NCBI GenBank assembly: GCA_020073395.1
Contig: JAIQFF010000028.1
Span: forward strand, 1 to 64,000
Direction of reading: 5' to 3'
Length of the DNA: 64,000 nt
Source of the DNA: Terriglobia bacterium
Lineage (GTDB): Bacteria > Acidobacteriota > Terriglobia > Terriglobales > Acidobacteriaceae
Positions 33,564 through 42,738 of the stretch are shown here, one piece after another (within the stretch, counting starts at the first letter, position 1; every line of letters begins with the position of its first letter). Position numbers and translations under genes: made by a program. Under the pieces are notes generated by a model. That model searched no databases. It worked only from the letters and a program-made list of their open reading frames with translations, and was not told the origin of the DNA.

Positions 33564-34574
33564 TTATTTGCCCATGGTAAGCACGACGCGGAAGCGCGCC
33601 CGTCCTCTGATCATTTGATCGTAGGCTTCAGCGACCTTTTCCAGCGGATAGCGCTCGATCATGGGGCGAACGCCGGACAGCGAACTGAAGCGCAACGTGT
33701 CCTCGGAATCTTTCGCTGTCCCTGACGGCCATCCCCGGACCGTTCGCCGGGTAAAGATGAGTTGCAGCGGCGTGATGCTAAGCGGCTCCAGGCTGGCGCC
33801 GACAATGACCAGCTTTCCGTCCGGACCCAATCCATCGACCAAAGCGGATATCGCCTTCGAATCCGGTGCGGTGGCCAGAATTACGCTGGCGCCGCCCAAG
33901 GCTTGCAGTGCGGTCGATGGGACAGCGGCATCGCTGTCAATGTAATGGTGAGCTCCCAGTTGCTTGACCAGAGCTTCTTTGTCCCCGCCCCGGCCAATCG
34001 CTGCGGTGCGGAAGCCCATCTGGCGGGCGTACTGAATTCCCAGATGACCCAGTCCGCCGATACCCTGCACCGCCACCAGGTCGCCGGCTCGCGCTCCCGC
34101 ATTGCGCAGAGAGTTGAACACGGTGATGCCGGCGCACATCAGAGGCGCGGCTTCGTCCGCGGGCAACTCATCGGGCATGGCCGCGACGGCCTCGGCCGGG
34201 ACCACCACGTATTCCGCATATCCGCCATCGAAGCTGACGCCGGTAATTTTCTCAACCTGGCAGAGAATAAAATTACCGCGACGGCAGGGGTCGCAGACAA
34301 AGCAGTGCCCGCCATGCCAGCCCACGCCCACGCGCTGTCCTGGCTTCCACTGCGTTACGCCAGCTCCAAGTGCGTCGATGCGTCCGGCAATCTCGTGACC
34401 CGGAACCCGCGGGTATTGCAAGCCGGGAAAGCCCGACTGCTTCACGATGGCGTCACTGTGGCAGACGCCGCAGGCTTCCACCTTGATTCGAACCTGGGCG
34501 CGGCCAGGCTCCGGAATCGGGCGTTCCACTATTTCGAAATTTCCACCAGGTTTGCTGACTTGCGCGGCTTTCAT
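33564..34574 (-). CDS. Zinc-dependent alcohol dehydrogenase
   Basis: A 336-residue MDR-family alcohol dehydrogenase. The catalytic zinc ligands are Cys38 (GVCHSD), His60 (PGHE) and the Cys in LMCAGITV; structural zinc is bound by Cys91, Cys94, Cys97 and Cys105 (HCFVCDPCRRGNFILC). The nucleotide-binding glycines are in VQGIGGLGHLG. The order and the short length fit the propanol-preferring AdhP group (NAD-dependent). It is transcribed on the minus strand, opposite to no neighbour, with a weak link to the aldehyde metabolism genes further downstream. Confidence 0.9.
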   Translation of the reverse strand: MKAAQVSKPGGNFEIVERPIPEPGRAQVRIKVEACGVCHSDAIVKQSGFPGLQYPRVPGHEIAGRIDALGAGVTQWKPGQRVGVGWHGGHCFVCDPCRRGNFILCQVEKITGVSFDGGYAEYVVVPAEAVAAMPDELPADEAAPLMCAGITVFNSLRNAGARAGDLVAVQGIGGLGHLGIQYARQMGFRTAAIGRGGDKEALVKQLGAHHYIDSDAAVPSTALQALGGASVILATAPDSKAISALVDGLGPDGKLVIVGASLEPLSITPLQLIFTRRTVRGWPSGTAKDSEDTLRFSSLSGVRPMIERYPLEKVAEAYDQMIRGRARFRVVLTMGK

Positions 34575-34752
34575 GTTTTCGTCCGTGATCTTAAAGAGTC
34601 ATAGATGACCCAACGGACAGCGGAGATGCAGAAATCAGGAGGGTGCCCTGTCCTCGTCTCTCCGTTCTTTGGGGAGACAGGGCGGAGACTTCACGAACTC
34701 GAACCGGCTCGCACGCCGTGGCACGAGCGGGACGCTCGCCCCCGCACCAGAC

Positions 34753-35970
34753 TTACTTGTATCTTTCCGCGATGAAGTCCGCAATTGATTTGTAGGCCTT
34801 GGCCAGCGTCGGCTCATCGGGCAAGAACACGATGCGGAAGTGGCGAGTGCCCGCCTTTTGACCAAAGCCGGAACCGTGCACCACGAGCACATGTTTCGCC
34901 CGGCAGAGTTCTTTTACGAAGACATCGTCGCCTTCGGCGATCTCGATGCGGGGAAAGGCGTAGAACGCGCCGCGGGGAGACACACAGCTCACGCGCGGCG
35001 TCGAATTGCACCACTGCACCGTTAGATCGCGGCGGGCACGAAGCTTGTTACGGACTTCCACCAGGTGGTCCTGAGGGCCGTCCAGCGCAGGTTTGATGGC
35101 ATACTGTTCGGGATGGTTGGCGCACAGACGCGCGCGCAACAAACGATGAATGCCTTCCACGTAGGGTTTCACGGCGACCGCGTCACCGCTGACCACGCCC
35201 CATCCGATGCGCCAGCCGGGCGCCAGATAATTTTTCGACAGCCCACCGAAAGTCACGACCGGTAGATCGGGGGCTACCGCCGCGATCGAGATGTGTTCTG
35301 TCTGTTCGCCGGAATCCAGAACCAGCTTGTCGTAAATCTCATCAGCGAAAATAACCAGATTGTTGCGTCGGGTCAGTTCCGCCAGTTGTTCCAGCATACG
35401 GCGGGAACACATGGCGCCGGTGGGATTATTGGGATTGATCAGCACAATGGCGCGGGTGCGCGAATTGATCTTGCGTTGGAGATCGATCAGGTCAGGCTGC
35501 CAGGCGTCGTCCTCGTTCAGATCGTAGGGCGTGACCGCAATACCGAGTTTGCACAGCACGGCGGAATAGAGCGGGTAATCCGGGCTGGGAGTCAGAACAT
35601 GTTCGCCGGGATTGACCAGGGCAGTCAGACACACATCCACCGCTTCGCTGGCGCCCGAAGTCACGAACGCGTCTTGCACCGTGGAAATGCCCTTGCGCGC
35701 CGCCTCGCCGCGAATCGCCTCCAACGCCTCCGGGATGCCCGGGGACGGGGCGTAGCCATTCTTGCCATCCCGCATCGCCTTGTACACGGCTTCGATCAGG
35801 TGCGCCGGAGTTTTGAAATCAAAAATGTTGGGATCGCCGACGTTGAGCGCCAGAACCGTGTGGCCTTGCCGGGTGACCTCGTCCGCAACTGACGCCAAAT
35901 CACGAATGGCGTAGCGGACGTTGTCGAGCCGCTGGGCAGCTGTGATTTCGCGAGTAGGTGTGATGGGCAT
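34753..35970 (-). CDS. AlaA-like pyridoxal-phosphate aminotransferase
   Basis: A 405-residue fold type I aminotransferase. The PLP lysine is Lys246 in GGLSKNYLAPGWRIGW, Asp210 in FADEIYDK binds the pyridine nitrogen, Asn182 in INPNNPTGA contacts the cofactor, and GYAPSPGIPEALEAIR is typical of the glutamate-pyruvate/aromatic class. It is closest in pattern to AlaA. The gene follows the aldehyde dehydrogenase gene on the same strand, separated by 35 bases that form a hairpin. Confidence 0.9.
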   Translation of the reverse strand: MPITPTREITAAQRLDNVRYAIRDLASVADEVTRQGHTVLALNVGDPNIFDFKTPAHLIEAVYKAMRDGKNGYAPSPGIPEALEAIRGEAARKGISTVQDAFVTSGASEAVDVCLTALVNPGEHVLTPSPDYPLYSAVLCKLGIAVTPYDLNEDDAWQPDLIDLQRKINSRTRAIVLINPNNPTGAMCSRRMLEQLAELTRRNNLVIFADEIYDKLVLDSGEQTEHISIAAVAPDLPVVTFGGLSKNYLAPGWRIGWGVVSGDAVAVKPYVEGIHRLLRARLCANHPEQYAIKPALDGPQDHLVEVRNKLRARRDLTVQWCNSTPRVSCVSPRGAFYAFPRIEIAEGDDVFVKELCRAKHVLVVHGSGFGQKAGTRHFRIVFLPDEPTLAKAYKSIADFIAERYK

Positions 35971-35977
35971 GTTGTTC

Positions 35978-36005
35978 TGTAGCGCCGCAAGATGCCGGCG
36001 CTACA
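35978..36005. repeat. Short perfect hairpin in an operon gap
   Basis: tgtagcgccg and cggcgctaca are exact inverted arms with an 8-base loop, spanning the whole gap between the two genes and ending next to the aldehyde dehydrogenase stop. It could modulate downstream translation or transcript stability. Confidence 0.7.
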
Positions 36006-37544
36006 TCAATCTATGCGATCGATCTGCGCCTTTTGCAGCCGGTCAGAGTAATCCACGTACACCGCCTTCCACTCGGTGTAGAAGTCAATCGCTCCCATGC
36101 CGCCTTCGCGATGACCGTTGCCCGTGGCCTTGACCCCGCCGAAAGGTAAATGCACTTCGGCGCCGATGGTGGGCGCGTTGATATAAGTGATGCCGGCGTG
36201 GAGATCGCGCATGGCGACGAACGCCTTGTTCACGTCCTTGGTATAAAGCGCGGACGACAGGCCGTATTCAATGCCGTTGGCGATGGCGATCCCGTCTTCC
36301 AGATCCTCGCAGGGGATGATGGACACGACCGGTCCAAAAATTTCCTCCTGGGCGATTCGCATCTTGGGATCAACATCGACAAACACCGTCGGCTCCATAA
36401 AGTAGCCGTATTGGTATTCGCCCTGGTCGAGGCGGTTGCCGCCGCACTTCATCTTCGCGCCTTCGGACTTGCCGATTTCCACGTAGCTGAGATCGGTCTT
36501 GAGCTGGGCTTCGTTGATCGCCGGGCCCATCTCTGTGCTCTCATCCAGACCGTTGCCGACCTTCAGCCCCTTGGCGCGATCCACGTAGCGCTCTACGAAC
36601 TCGGCGTAGACGCCTTTCTGCACGATGATCCGGCTGGTGGCGGTGCAGCGCTGTCCGGTGGTGCCGAAGCCGCCCCATATCCCGCCTTCTATGGCCAGAT
36701 CGAGGTTGGCGTCGTCGAGCACGATCATGGGATTCTTGCCACCCAACTCCAGCGAGCAGTGCTTGAAACTCTGCGCAGCGGTAGTGCCTACGATTCGTCC
36801 CACCGCGGTGGAACCAGTAAGCGAAACTGCGCGGACTTCGGGATGCTCGGTAAGCGGCGTGCCTACCATAGAACCGAATCCGGTCACGATGTTGATCACG
36901 CCGTGGGGTACGCCGGCATCAGCCAGGGTGCGCACCAGGTTGAAGGTGGAGAGCGGCGTGTCCTGCGCCGGCTTGATCACACAGGTGTTGCCGCAGACGA
37001 TGGCGGGAAGAATCTTCCACGAAGGGATCGCCATAGGGAAATTCCACGGCGTGATCATGCCGCAGACGCCGATGGGAGTCCGCACCGCCATGGCGAACTT
37101 GTTGGGCAGCTCCGAAGGCGTGGTGGGTCCAAACATGCGGCGGCCTTCGCCGGCAAAGTAGTAGGCAGTGTCGATGGCCTCCTGAGTGTCGCCGCGAGTT
37201 TCTTTGAGAATCTTGCCCATCTCGCGGGTCATGTCGCGGGAGTATTCTTCCTTGCGCTCGAGCAGCATCTCGGCTGCGCGAAAGACGATCTCGGCGCGAC
37301 GGGGGGCCGGAACCAGTCGCCACTTGGCGAAGGCGCGGCTGGCGGCTTCAACCGCGGCGTCCACGTCTGTTTTTGCCGATTTCTGGAAGATGCCGACTAC
37401 ATCGCGCGTATCGGCAGGGTTGCGATTCTCAAACGTTTCTCCGGTCGAGGATTCCACCCACTCGCCATCGATGAAGTTCTTGTAAACCTTGGGTGCAGTG
37501 CTGCTGCCGAGCGCGGGCGGGCTGGTCAGAGTATCGGTTGCCAT
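36006..37544 (-). CDS. Aldehyde dehydrogenase (ALDH family, aminoadipate-semialdehyde-type features)
   Basis: A 512-residue aldehyde dehydrogenase with catalytic Glu266 (LELGGKNP) and Cys300 (GQRCTATS), and NAD motifs [12 protein letters not shown] and [11 protein letters not shown]. The C-terminal sequence [18 protein letters not shown] and REGG is reminiscent of dehydrogenases of aminoadipate or 2-oxoglutarate semialdehydes. Together with the following aminotransferase it could serve lysine or related amino acid catabolism, but this is inference. The start ATG 37544 is followed upstream by a 500-bp gap. Confidence 0.88.
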   Translation of the reverse strand: MATDTLTSPPALGSSTAPKVYKNFIDGEWVESSTGETFENRNPADTRDVVGIFQKSAKTDVDAAVEAASRAFAKWRLVPAPRRAEIVFRAAEMLLERKEEYSRDMTREMGKILKETRGDTQEAIDTAYYFAGEGRRMFGPTTPSELPNKFAMAVRTPIGVCGMITPWNFPMAIPSWKILPAIVCGNTCVIKPAQDTPLSTFNLVRTLADAGVPHGVINIVTGFGSMVGTPLTEHPEVRAVSLTGSTAVGRIVGTTAAQSFKHCSLELGGKNPMIVLDDANLDLAIEGGIWGGFGTTGQRCTATSRIIVQKGVYAEFVERYVDRAKGLKVGNGLDESTEMGPAINEAQLKTDLSYVEIGKSEGAKMKCGGNRLDQGEYQYGYFMEPTVFVDVDPKMRIAQEEIFGPVVSIIPCEDLEDGIAIANGIEYGLSSALYTKDVNKAFVAMRDLHAGITYINAPTIGAEVHLPFGGVKATGNGHREGGMGAIDFYTEWKAVYVDYSDRLQKAQIDRID

Positions 37545-37685
37545 AAGTCTCCTCAGTTGCGGGGAAGAATGCGTGAACCTCTATGCTACAGGTGGGGTTG
37601 AGGGTGCGGCAAGCGGCGCCCTCGTGACAGCGGCACGCAGGGACTCGTTGACCTGCTGCGTGAAGTGGTTGCGGAGAAGGACGAG

Positions 37686-37855
37686 TTATCCCGAGCGCGG
37701 CTCGAGCCGCGCTCGGCGCGGCGAGAGCAAGTCGACGGACCCCTACCTAGCCGAGGACTCGTCGCAGGAGTCCTTCGACTCCGCTATACGTTTCGGCAGC
37801 GAAACGTATAGTTCCGCTCAGGAGGACAAGAGGGAGGGGATTGGGAGTGAAAAAT
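37686..37855. repeat. Long family D repeat, copy 1
   Basis: Begins ttatcccgagcgcggctcga and continues gccgcgctcggcgcggcgag; ends gctcaggaggacaagaggga. It matches 56974-57150 in order and in most blocks (gagcgcggctcgagccgcgct, gagagcaagtcga, acccctacct, the gcgaaacg hairpin). Internal hairpins are ctatacgtttcggcagcgaa with its matching acgtatag. Confidence 0.75.
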
Positions 37856-37925
37856 AGTTGCGCAACAGCCTCTGAAGGCCGTCAGCATGACTCTGGTGTA
37901 GGCGGCCTAGCATGCGCTCCTTCTC

Positions 37926-37954
37926 TTGACAAGGTTTGGCCCAGAGTACAGAAT
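37926..37954 (+). promoter_or_regulatory. Candidate promoter of the ABC transporter operon
   Basis: Perfect -35 TTGACA (37926-37931), 17-base spacer, and CAGAAT (37949-37954, four of six to TATAAT). The leader to GTG 38068 would be about 105 bases and includes AGGAGG at 38051-38056. Confidence 0.5.
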
Positions 37955-38067
37955 CGCGAGCCTCCCTCGCCCCCGCGCTTTCTGCTGGTCGCAAGGGAAC
38001 CATCAGGGAAGCGGCAACGTACAGAGTTCGAGGGCGCCAGCACCGGCGTCAGGAGGAGCGAATCTTC

Positions 38068-38940
38068 GTGGAATTGCAGATCCAAAATTTATCCAAAGTC
38101 TATCAAAACGGCGTGCGCGCCCTGGACAATGTCTCCCTCACCATTCCCGTGGGCATGTACGGCTTGCTCGGCCCCAACGGTGCAGGTAAGTCCACCCTGA
38201 TGCGCACCATCGCCACTCTGCAGGAGCCGGACAGCGGCGAGATTCATTTGGGGACACTCAATGTCCTGCGCCAGAAGCAGGAGTTGCGCAAGACACTGGG
38301 CTACCTTCCGCAGGAGTTTGGCGTGTACCCGCGCACCTCGGCGCAGGAGATGCTTGGCCACCTGGCGCTGCTGAAGGGAATTACCGACTCGAAGCAGCGC
38401 AAGGACACCGTCGAGGCGCTGCTGCACCGCACTAATCTCCATGAGCATCGCAAGAAAGCGCTCTCCGGATTTTCCGGCGGCATGCGGCAGCGCTTCGGGA
38501 TCGCGCAGGCCCTTCTTGGTGATCCGCGTTTGCTCATCGTCGATGAGCCCACGGCGGGTCTCGATCCGGGAGAGCGCAACCGTTTTTACAGCCTGCTCTC
38601 CGAGATCGGCGAGGACGTCATCGTGATTCTCTCCACTCACATCGTGGAAGACGTGATGGAGTTGTGCACCAACATGGCCGTAATTCACCAGGGCAAGGTG
38701 CTGTTTGCCGGCGCCCCCAGCGAAGCGGTCAAGTCGCTCGAGGGACGCATCTGGCAGAAATCAGTGGCCAAATCCGAGGTCAAGGAACACGAGCAACGCT
38801 ATCGCGTCATCTCCAGCAAACTGATTGCGGGCAAGCCCCTCATCCATATCTACTCCGCAGAGAATCCGGGGAACGGTTTCACCCCGGTGAGTGCGGACCT
38901 CGAAGACGTATTCTTCAGCCGCATTTCCGGGATCGAGTGA
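38068..38940 (+). CDS. ABC transporter ATP-binding protein
   Basis: A 290-residue nucleotide-binding subunit. Walker A is GPNGAGKST (35-43), the signature is SGFSGGMRQR (133-142), Walker B is LLIVDEP (155-161) and the switch His is in STHIVED. GTG 38068 is chosen: AGGAGG lies 11 bases upstream and residue 4 starts the usual LQIQNLSKVY block. The C-terminal part (residues 220-290) is an extension also found in ABC-2 type exporters. It pairs with the permease encoded eight bases downstream. Confidence 0.92.
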   Translation: MELQIQNLSKVYQNGVRALDNVSLTIPVGMYGLLGPNGAGKSTLMRTIATLQEPDSGEIHLGTLNVLRQKQELRKTLGYLPQEFGVYPRTSAQEMLGHLALLKGITDSKQRKDTVEALLHRTNLHEHRKKALSGFSGGMRQRFGIAQALLGDPRLLIVDEPTAGLDPGERNRFYSLLSEIGEDVIVILSTHIVEDVMELCTNMAVIHQGKVLFAGAPSEAVKSLEGRIWQKSVAKSEVKEHEQRYRVISSKLIAGKPLIHIYSAENPGNGFTPVSADLEDVFFSRISGIE

Positions 38941-38948
38941 GACCGTCC

Positions 38949-41162
38949 ATGTTCAAACAGTTCTTCACCTTCGAGGTCCGGTTCTGGCTGCGCTCGTGGA
39001 TGCTCTGGGTATTTTTCCTGATCGTGGCGTTGATGTTTTTCGGGGCGGCCAGCAGCGACCAGATCACCGTCGGCAGTTCGCTGAAAAATACCTACCGCAA
39101 TGCTCCCTGGGTGGTGGAAAACTTCTACGTCGTCTGCAGTTTGCTGACGCTGCTGATGACGACGGCGTTCGTGAACTCAGCCGCCTCGCGTGATTTTGCT
39201 CACAATACTCATCAAATCCTGTTCAGCACGCCCATCCGCAAACTGGATTACCTGGCCGGACGCTTTCTGGGATCGGCGCTGATTGCAACAATCCCGCTGC
39301 TGGGAGTCTCGGTGGGGATCCTGGCCGCGAAATACATGCCGTGGGTGGATGCCGAGCGGTGGGGGCCGGTGGTGTGGTCGGCCCACTGGAAGGCGATTCT
39401 CGTTTTCGCCATTCCCAATACCCTGTTTATCGCGGCGATCATCTTTGCGATCGCGGTGCTGACCCGGAGTACGGTGGTTTCATTTCTGGGCAGCCTGGCG
39501 CTGCTGGCGGGATACGGAATCTCCCGGGTCCTTACCAGCGACCTGAAAAACCAGAAACTGGCGGCGCTGATCGATCCCTTTGGCATCGATCCATTCCTTT
39601 ACGCGACCAAATACTGGACTGTCGCAGAGAAGAACACCCTCTCCATCGGCTACTCCGGATATCTGCTGTGGAACCGGTTGATTTGGCTTGGGGTTGGGGG
39701 CCTGATCTTTGCCTTTGCCTACTGGCGATTCAGTTTCGCCGAAAGGACTGAGAAGAAAAAGAAGTTGAAAGCTCAGGAAAGCGTTTCGATCACGAGCACG
39801 GCGATTCCTGCCTCTGCGCGGAATTTCGGCGCCGGTGCCGAGTGGCTGCAATTCTGGGGCACGGTCAAGATCGAATTCAAGCGCCTGGTCAAGACGACGA
39901 CGTTCATCGTGATCACTGCTTTTGCGCTGCTGAACTGCGTGCCTGCCCTGATTTACAGCAACACGGAGGGCTTCGGAAATACTTTCTTGCCGGTCACCTA
40001 CCGCCTGCTGGAAGTCATTGCGGGGACCCTCTATCTGTTTCTGATCGCCATGATCACCTACTTCGCGGGCGTCCTGGCGTGGGAGGAGCGCGACAGCGGC
40101 ACCGACGAAGTGCATGATGCGCTACCCAGTCCGGAGTGGCCCACCTATCTGGCCAAGCTCACGGCTCTGATGAGCAGCATCGTCATCATTCTCGCTGTAG
40201 TGATGTGCGCGGCTCTGCTGGTGCAGTTCTTCCACGGATATCACCGCTACCAGTTCGGTCTTTTCATTGCCAACCTCTTTGGCATCGATCTCCTCGGCTT
40301 CGTCTTTCTGGCCATTCTGGCGTTCTTTATTCATGTCATCTCGCCCAACAAATACGTCGGCTACTTCGGATACATCACGTTCCTCCTGCTGACCACATTC
40401 GTCTGGCAGCCTTTGCACATCGCCACTTACCTAGTCCAGTTCGGCCAGGCGCAGACCATGACCTACTCGGATTTCTACGGATACCGTCCGTTCCTCGAGA
40501 GCTGGGTGTGGTTCATGCTCTACTGGACCGCGTTTTGCATTTTCATGGCGGCTCTCACGATCCTGCTATGGCAGCGCGGGCGTGAAACCAGCTGGCGCAG
40601 CCGCATACGAAACGCCCGTTTGCGCTATCACGGGGCGGTGCGCCTTATCGCCATCGCGGCCGCGATCGGATTCGTGGCTACCGGCGCCTGGATCTTTTAC
40701 AACACCAAAGTTCTGAACACGGTGCGCAGCGAAAATGACAACGACCGTCTGCAAGCGGACTACGAGAAGACGTACAAGAAATTCGAGAAGCAGCCCGAGC
40801 CGCGGGTCACGGACGTGAAGTACGCGATCGACCTGTATCCGGAATCGCGCAACATGACCATGCGCGGCCAGCAGACCATCGTGAACCAGACCTCAAAGCC
40901 GCTGACCGAAATCCATTTCACCCTGGCCAGTGACTATCAGACCACAATCGACATGCGAGTCGCGGGTGATGCAGTTCACCATGAAGACCCGGGTGCGGGG
41001 TTTCGAGAACACACTTTCCAACCGCGCCGTGCTGCCGAACGGTACGTTCATCCACAGCCAGATCGTCCCTCAGATCGGGTACCAGCCCGGCAACGAATTG
41101 GACGACAAGAACAAACGCAAGCGCTTCGGGCTCAAGGAAAAAGATCTGATGCCTGCGCTTGA
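38949..41162 (+). CDS. ABC-2 permease half of a permease/M1-aminopeptidase fusion, frameshifted
   Basis: Starts at ATG 38949. Residues 1-560 are an ABC-2 type permease with about 12 hydrophobic helices (FWLRSWMLWVFFLIVALMFF, LFLIAMITYFAGVLAWEERD). From about residue 600 a beta-rich domain of M1 aminopeptidases begins (RNMTMRGQQTIVN, TEIHFTLASDYQTTIDM). After that the frame changes: the following 70 residues (AVHHEDPGAGFREH and on) look like wrong-frame translation and end at a TGA at 41160-41162. The catalytic part continues in another frame (see next entry). In related genomes the gene is one chain of about 1200 residues. Confidence 0.8.
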   Translation: MFKQFFTFEVRFWLRSWMLWVFFLIVALMFFGAASSDQITVGSSLKNTYRNAPWVVENFYVVCSLLTLLMTTAFVNSAASRDFAHNTHQILFSTPIRKLDYLAGRFLGSALIATIPLLGVSVGILAAKYMPWVDAERWGPVVWSAHWKAILVFAIPNTLFIAAIIFAIAVLTRSTVVSFLGSLALLAGYGISRVLTSDLKNQKLAALIDPFGIDPFLYATKYWTVAEKNTLSIGYSGYLLWNRLIWLGVGGLIFAFAYWRFSFAERTEKKKKLKAQESVSITSTAIPASARNFGAGAEWLQFWGTVKIEFKRLVKTTTFIVITAFALLNCVPALIYSNTEGFGNTFLPVTYRLLEVIAGTLYLFLIAMITYFAGVLAWEERDSGTDEVHDALPSPEWPTYLAKLTALMSSIVIILAVVMCAALLVQFFHGYHRYQFGLFIANLFGIDLLGFVFLAILAFFIHVISPNKYVGYFGYITFLLLTTFVWQPLHIATYLVQFGQAQTMTYSDFYGYRPFLESWVWFMLYWTAFCIFMAALTILLWQRGRETSWRSRIRNARLRYHGAVRLIAIAAAIGFVATGAWIFYNTKVLNTVRSENDNDRLQADYEKTYKKFEKQPEPRVTDVKYAIDLYPESRNMTMRGQQTIVNQTSKPLTEIHFTLASDYQTTIDMRVAGDAVHHEDPGAGFREHTFQPRRAAERYVHPQPDRPSDRVPARQRIGRQEQTQALRAQGKRSDACA

Positions 41163-42450
41163 GCAGAACTGCACTGCCGACTGCCACGACAGCTACATCA
41201 GCAACAATTCGGACTGGGTGAATGTCGAAACCGTGATCAGCACCTCGCCCGACCAGATCGCGATTGCTCCGGGGTCGCTGCAACGGGAGTGGAGCCAAAA
41301 TGGGCGCCGCTACTTCCAGTACAAGCTGGACCATGCCGGGCTGAACTATTACTCGTTTTTGTCGGCTCGCTATGAGGTCGCCCGCACCGACTGGAACGGC
41401 ATCAACATCGAGGTGTATTACCTCAAAGAGCAGCCCTGGAATGTGCCCAAGATGCTGAACTCGGTGAAGAAGTCTTTCGAGTACTACACCAAAAACTTCG
41501 GGCCCTATCCCCAGAAGCAGGCACGCATTATCGAATTCCCACGCCTGGCTGCCTTCGCTGAGGCCTTTCCCGGCACCATGCCCTACTCGGAGTCCATCGG
41601 CTTCATCGCCAGCATCCAGAAGCCAGATGACATCGACATGGTCTTTTACGTAGTCGCACACGAGATGGCACATCAATGGTGGGGCCACCAGGAGGTGGGA
41701 GCGAGCATGCAAGGGGCCACGCTGCTGGTGGAAACGTTGGCCCAGTACTCGGCGCTGATGACCATGGAAAAAGAATATGGTCGCGACACCATGCGCAAAT
41801 TCATGCAATACGAAATGGATAATTACCTGCGCTCGCGCGGCGCCGAGCTCCTGAAGGAGCGTCCGTTGTTGCGCGTGGAGGCGTCGCAGGGATACATCCA
41901 CTATCGCAAAGGCAGCGTCGTGATGTACTACCTGCGCGAAATGATTGGCGAGGAAGCGGTGAACCGCGCGCTGCGTAAGGTGCTGAACAAGTATGGATAC
42001 CAGCCGCCGCCGTATCCCACTTCGTATGCGCTGGTGGATGCGTTGGGCGAAGAAACGCCGCCCCAATTGCAGTACCTGCTCCAGGACCTGTTCTACGACA
42101 TCACGCTATTCTCCAACCGGGCAGTGACCGCGACTGCTCACAAAGGGCCGGACGGAAAATACCAGGTCACCGTCGAAACCGAAGCCCGTAAATTCAAAGC
42201 CGACGAAAAAGGCAACGAAACTGAAGTTCCAGTTGACGACTGGATCGAGATAGGAGCACTGGCAGCTCCGGAAAAAGGCAAGCGCTTTGGCAAAGTCCTG
42301 CACCGCGAACGCGTTCACATGACCAGCGGCAAAGCCAGCTACAGTTTCACCACGGATGAAAAGCCGGACAAAGCCGGAATCGATCCGCTGCTATTGCTGA
42401 TCGACCGCGTACCGGATGACAACATGGTCGAGGTCACGGTTCAACCCTAG
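40930..42450 (+). CDS. M1-family metallopeptidase half of the broken fusion gene
   Basis: Readable from about 40957 (ESRVMQFTMKTRVRGFEN) to 42450. It contains the gluzincin zinc motif HEMAH (residues 244-248 of this frame), followed by the third ligand in GATLLVETLAQYSALM. The rest is an M1 catalytic and C-terminal domain ending VEVTVQP. The frame has no good start: GTG 40930 and ATG 40969 lack a Shine-Dalgarno site, so it depends on the frameshift. Between TTIDM and ESRVM about 25-30 codons expected for the family are missing, so the lesion is a deletion plus a frame change, not a single-base slip. Confidence 0.8.
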   Translation: MTIRPQSTCESRVMQFTMKTRVRGFENTLSNRAVLPNGTFIHSQIVPQIGYQPGNELDDKNKRKRFGLKEKDLMPALEQNCTADCHDSYISNNSDWVNVETVISTSPDQIAIAPGSLQREWSQNGRRYFQYKLDHAGLNYYSFLSARYEVARTDWNGINIEVYYLKEQPWNVPKMLNSVKKSFEYYTKNFGPYPQKQARIIEFPRLAAFAEAFPGTMPYSESIGFIASIQKPDDIDMVFYVVAHEMAHQWWGHQEVGASMQGATLLVETLAQYSALMTMEKEYGRDTMRKFMQYEMDNYLRSRGAELLKERPLLRVEASQGYIHYRKGSVVMYYLREMIGEEAVNRALRKVLNKYGYQPPPYPTSYALVDALGEETPPQLQYLLQDLFYDITLFSNRAVTATAHKGPDGKYQVTVETEARKFKADEKGNETEVPVDDWIEIGALAAPEKGKRFGKVLHRERVHMTSGKASYSFTTDEKPDKAGIDPLLLLIDRVPDDNMVEVTVQP

Positions 42451-42738
42451 GGCAGAGAATAAACACTGCCGCGTCCGACCAGAAAACACGCGGTGGAAGC
42501 ACGTGTGAACCTCAACCATCTTCTCTTGTCCTCCAACCAGCAGGTTTCCCTGGAATTACAAAATAGCCGCGGAAGTCCGCGAATCTCCGATTCTTACGCA
42601 CTGGCTCAGCGCCAGGCCGATCCCGAAGATTGGCATCATTGCATTGTGTTCCCAATCACAGACAGTTGGTTCACAGAGGGAGTAGCTTATGGTCGGGTTC
42701 TCCTGAGGGAAGAACCTGACAACGAGGGGGGTGCCAAA
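42451..42738. other. Interval of 288 bp before the kinase start
   Basis: The frame of the kinase is open from 42493, but the 82 residues encoded (NHLLLSSNQQVSLELQN and so on) lack kinase or domain character. The TTG at 42739 has GAGGGGGG eight bases upstream and is the better start. No repeat or RNA structure stood out. Confidence 0.5.

Larger units (their letters stand above)
37545..38067. other. Gene-free interval of about 520 bp
   Basis: It holds a divergent leader for the minus-strand aldehyde dehydrogenase gene, a family D repeat (37686-37855) and the promoter and leader of the ABC gene. I found no protein-like frame or RNA gene. Confidence 0.6.

Noticed and set aside
36150-37601. A 483-codon open frame on the plus strand opposite the aldehyde dehydrogenase
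   Set aside because: The minus strand has all catalytic motifs of the dehydrogenase; the plus frame is a shadow.
40918-42066. A 382-codon minus-strand frame opposite the M1 peptidase
   Set aside because: Residue composition is shadow-like (His/Arg-rich), and the plus strand has the HEMAH zinc motif.
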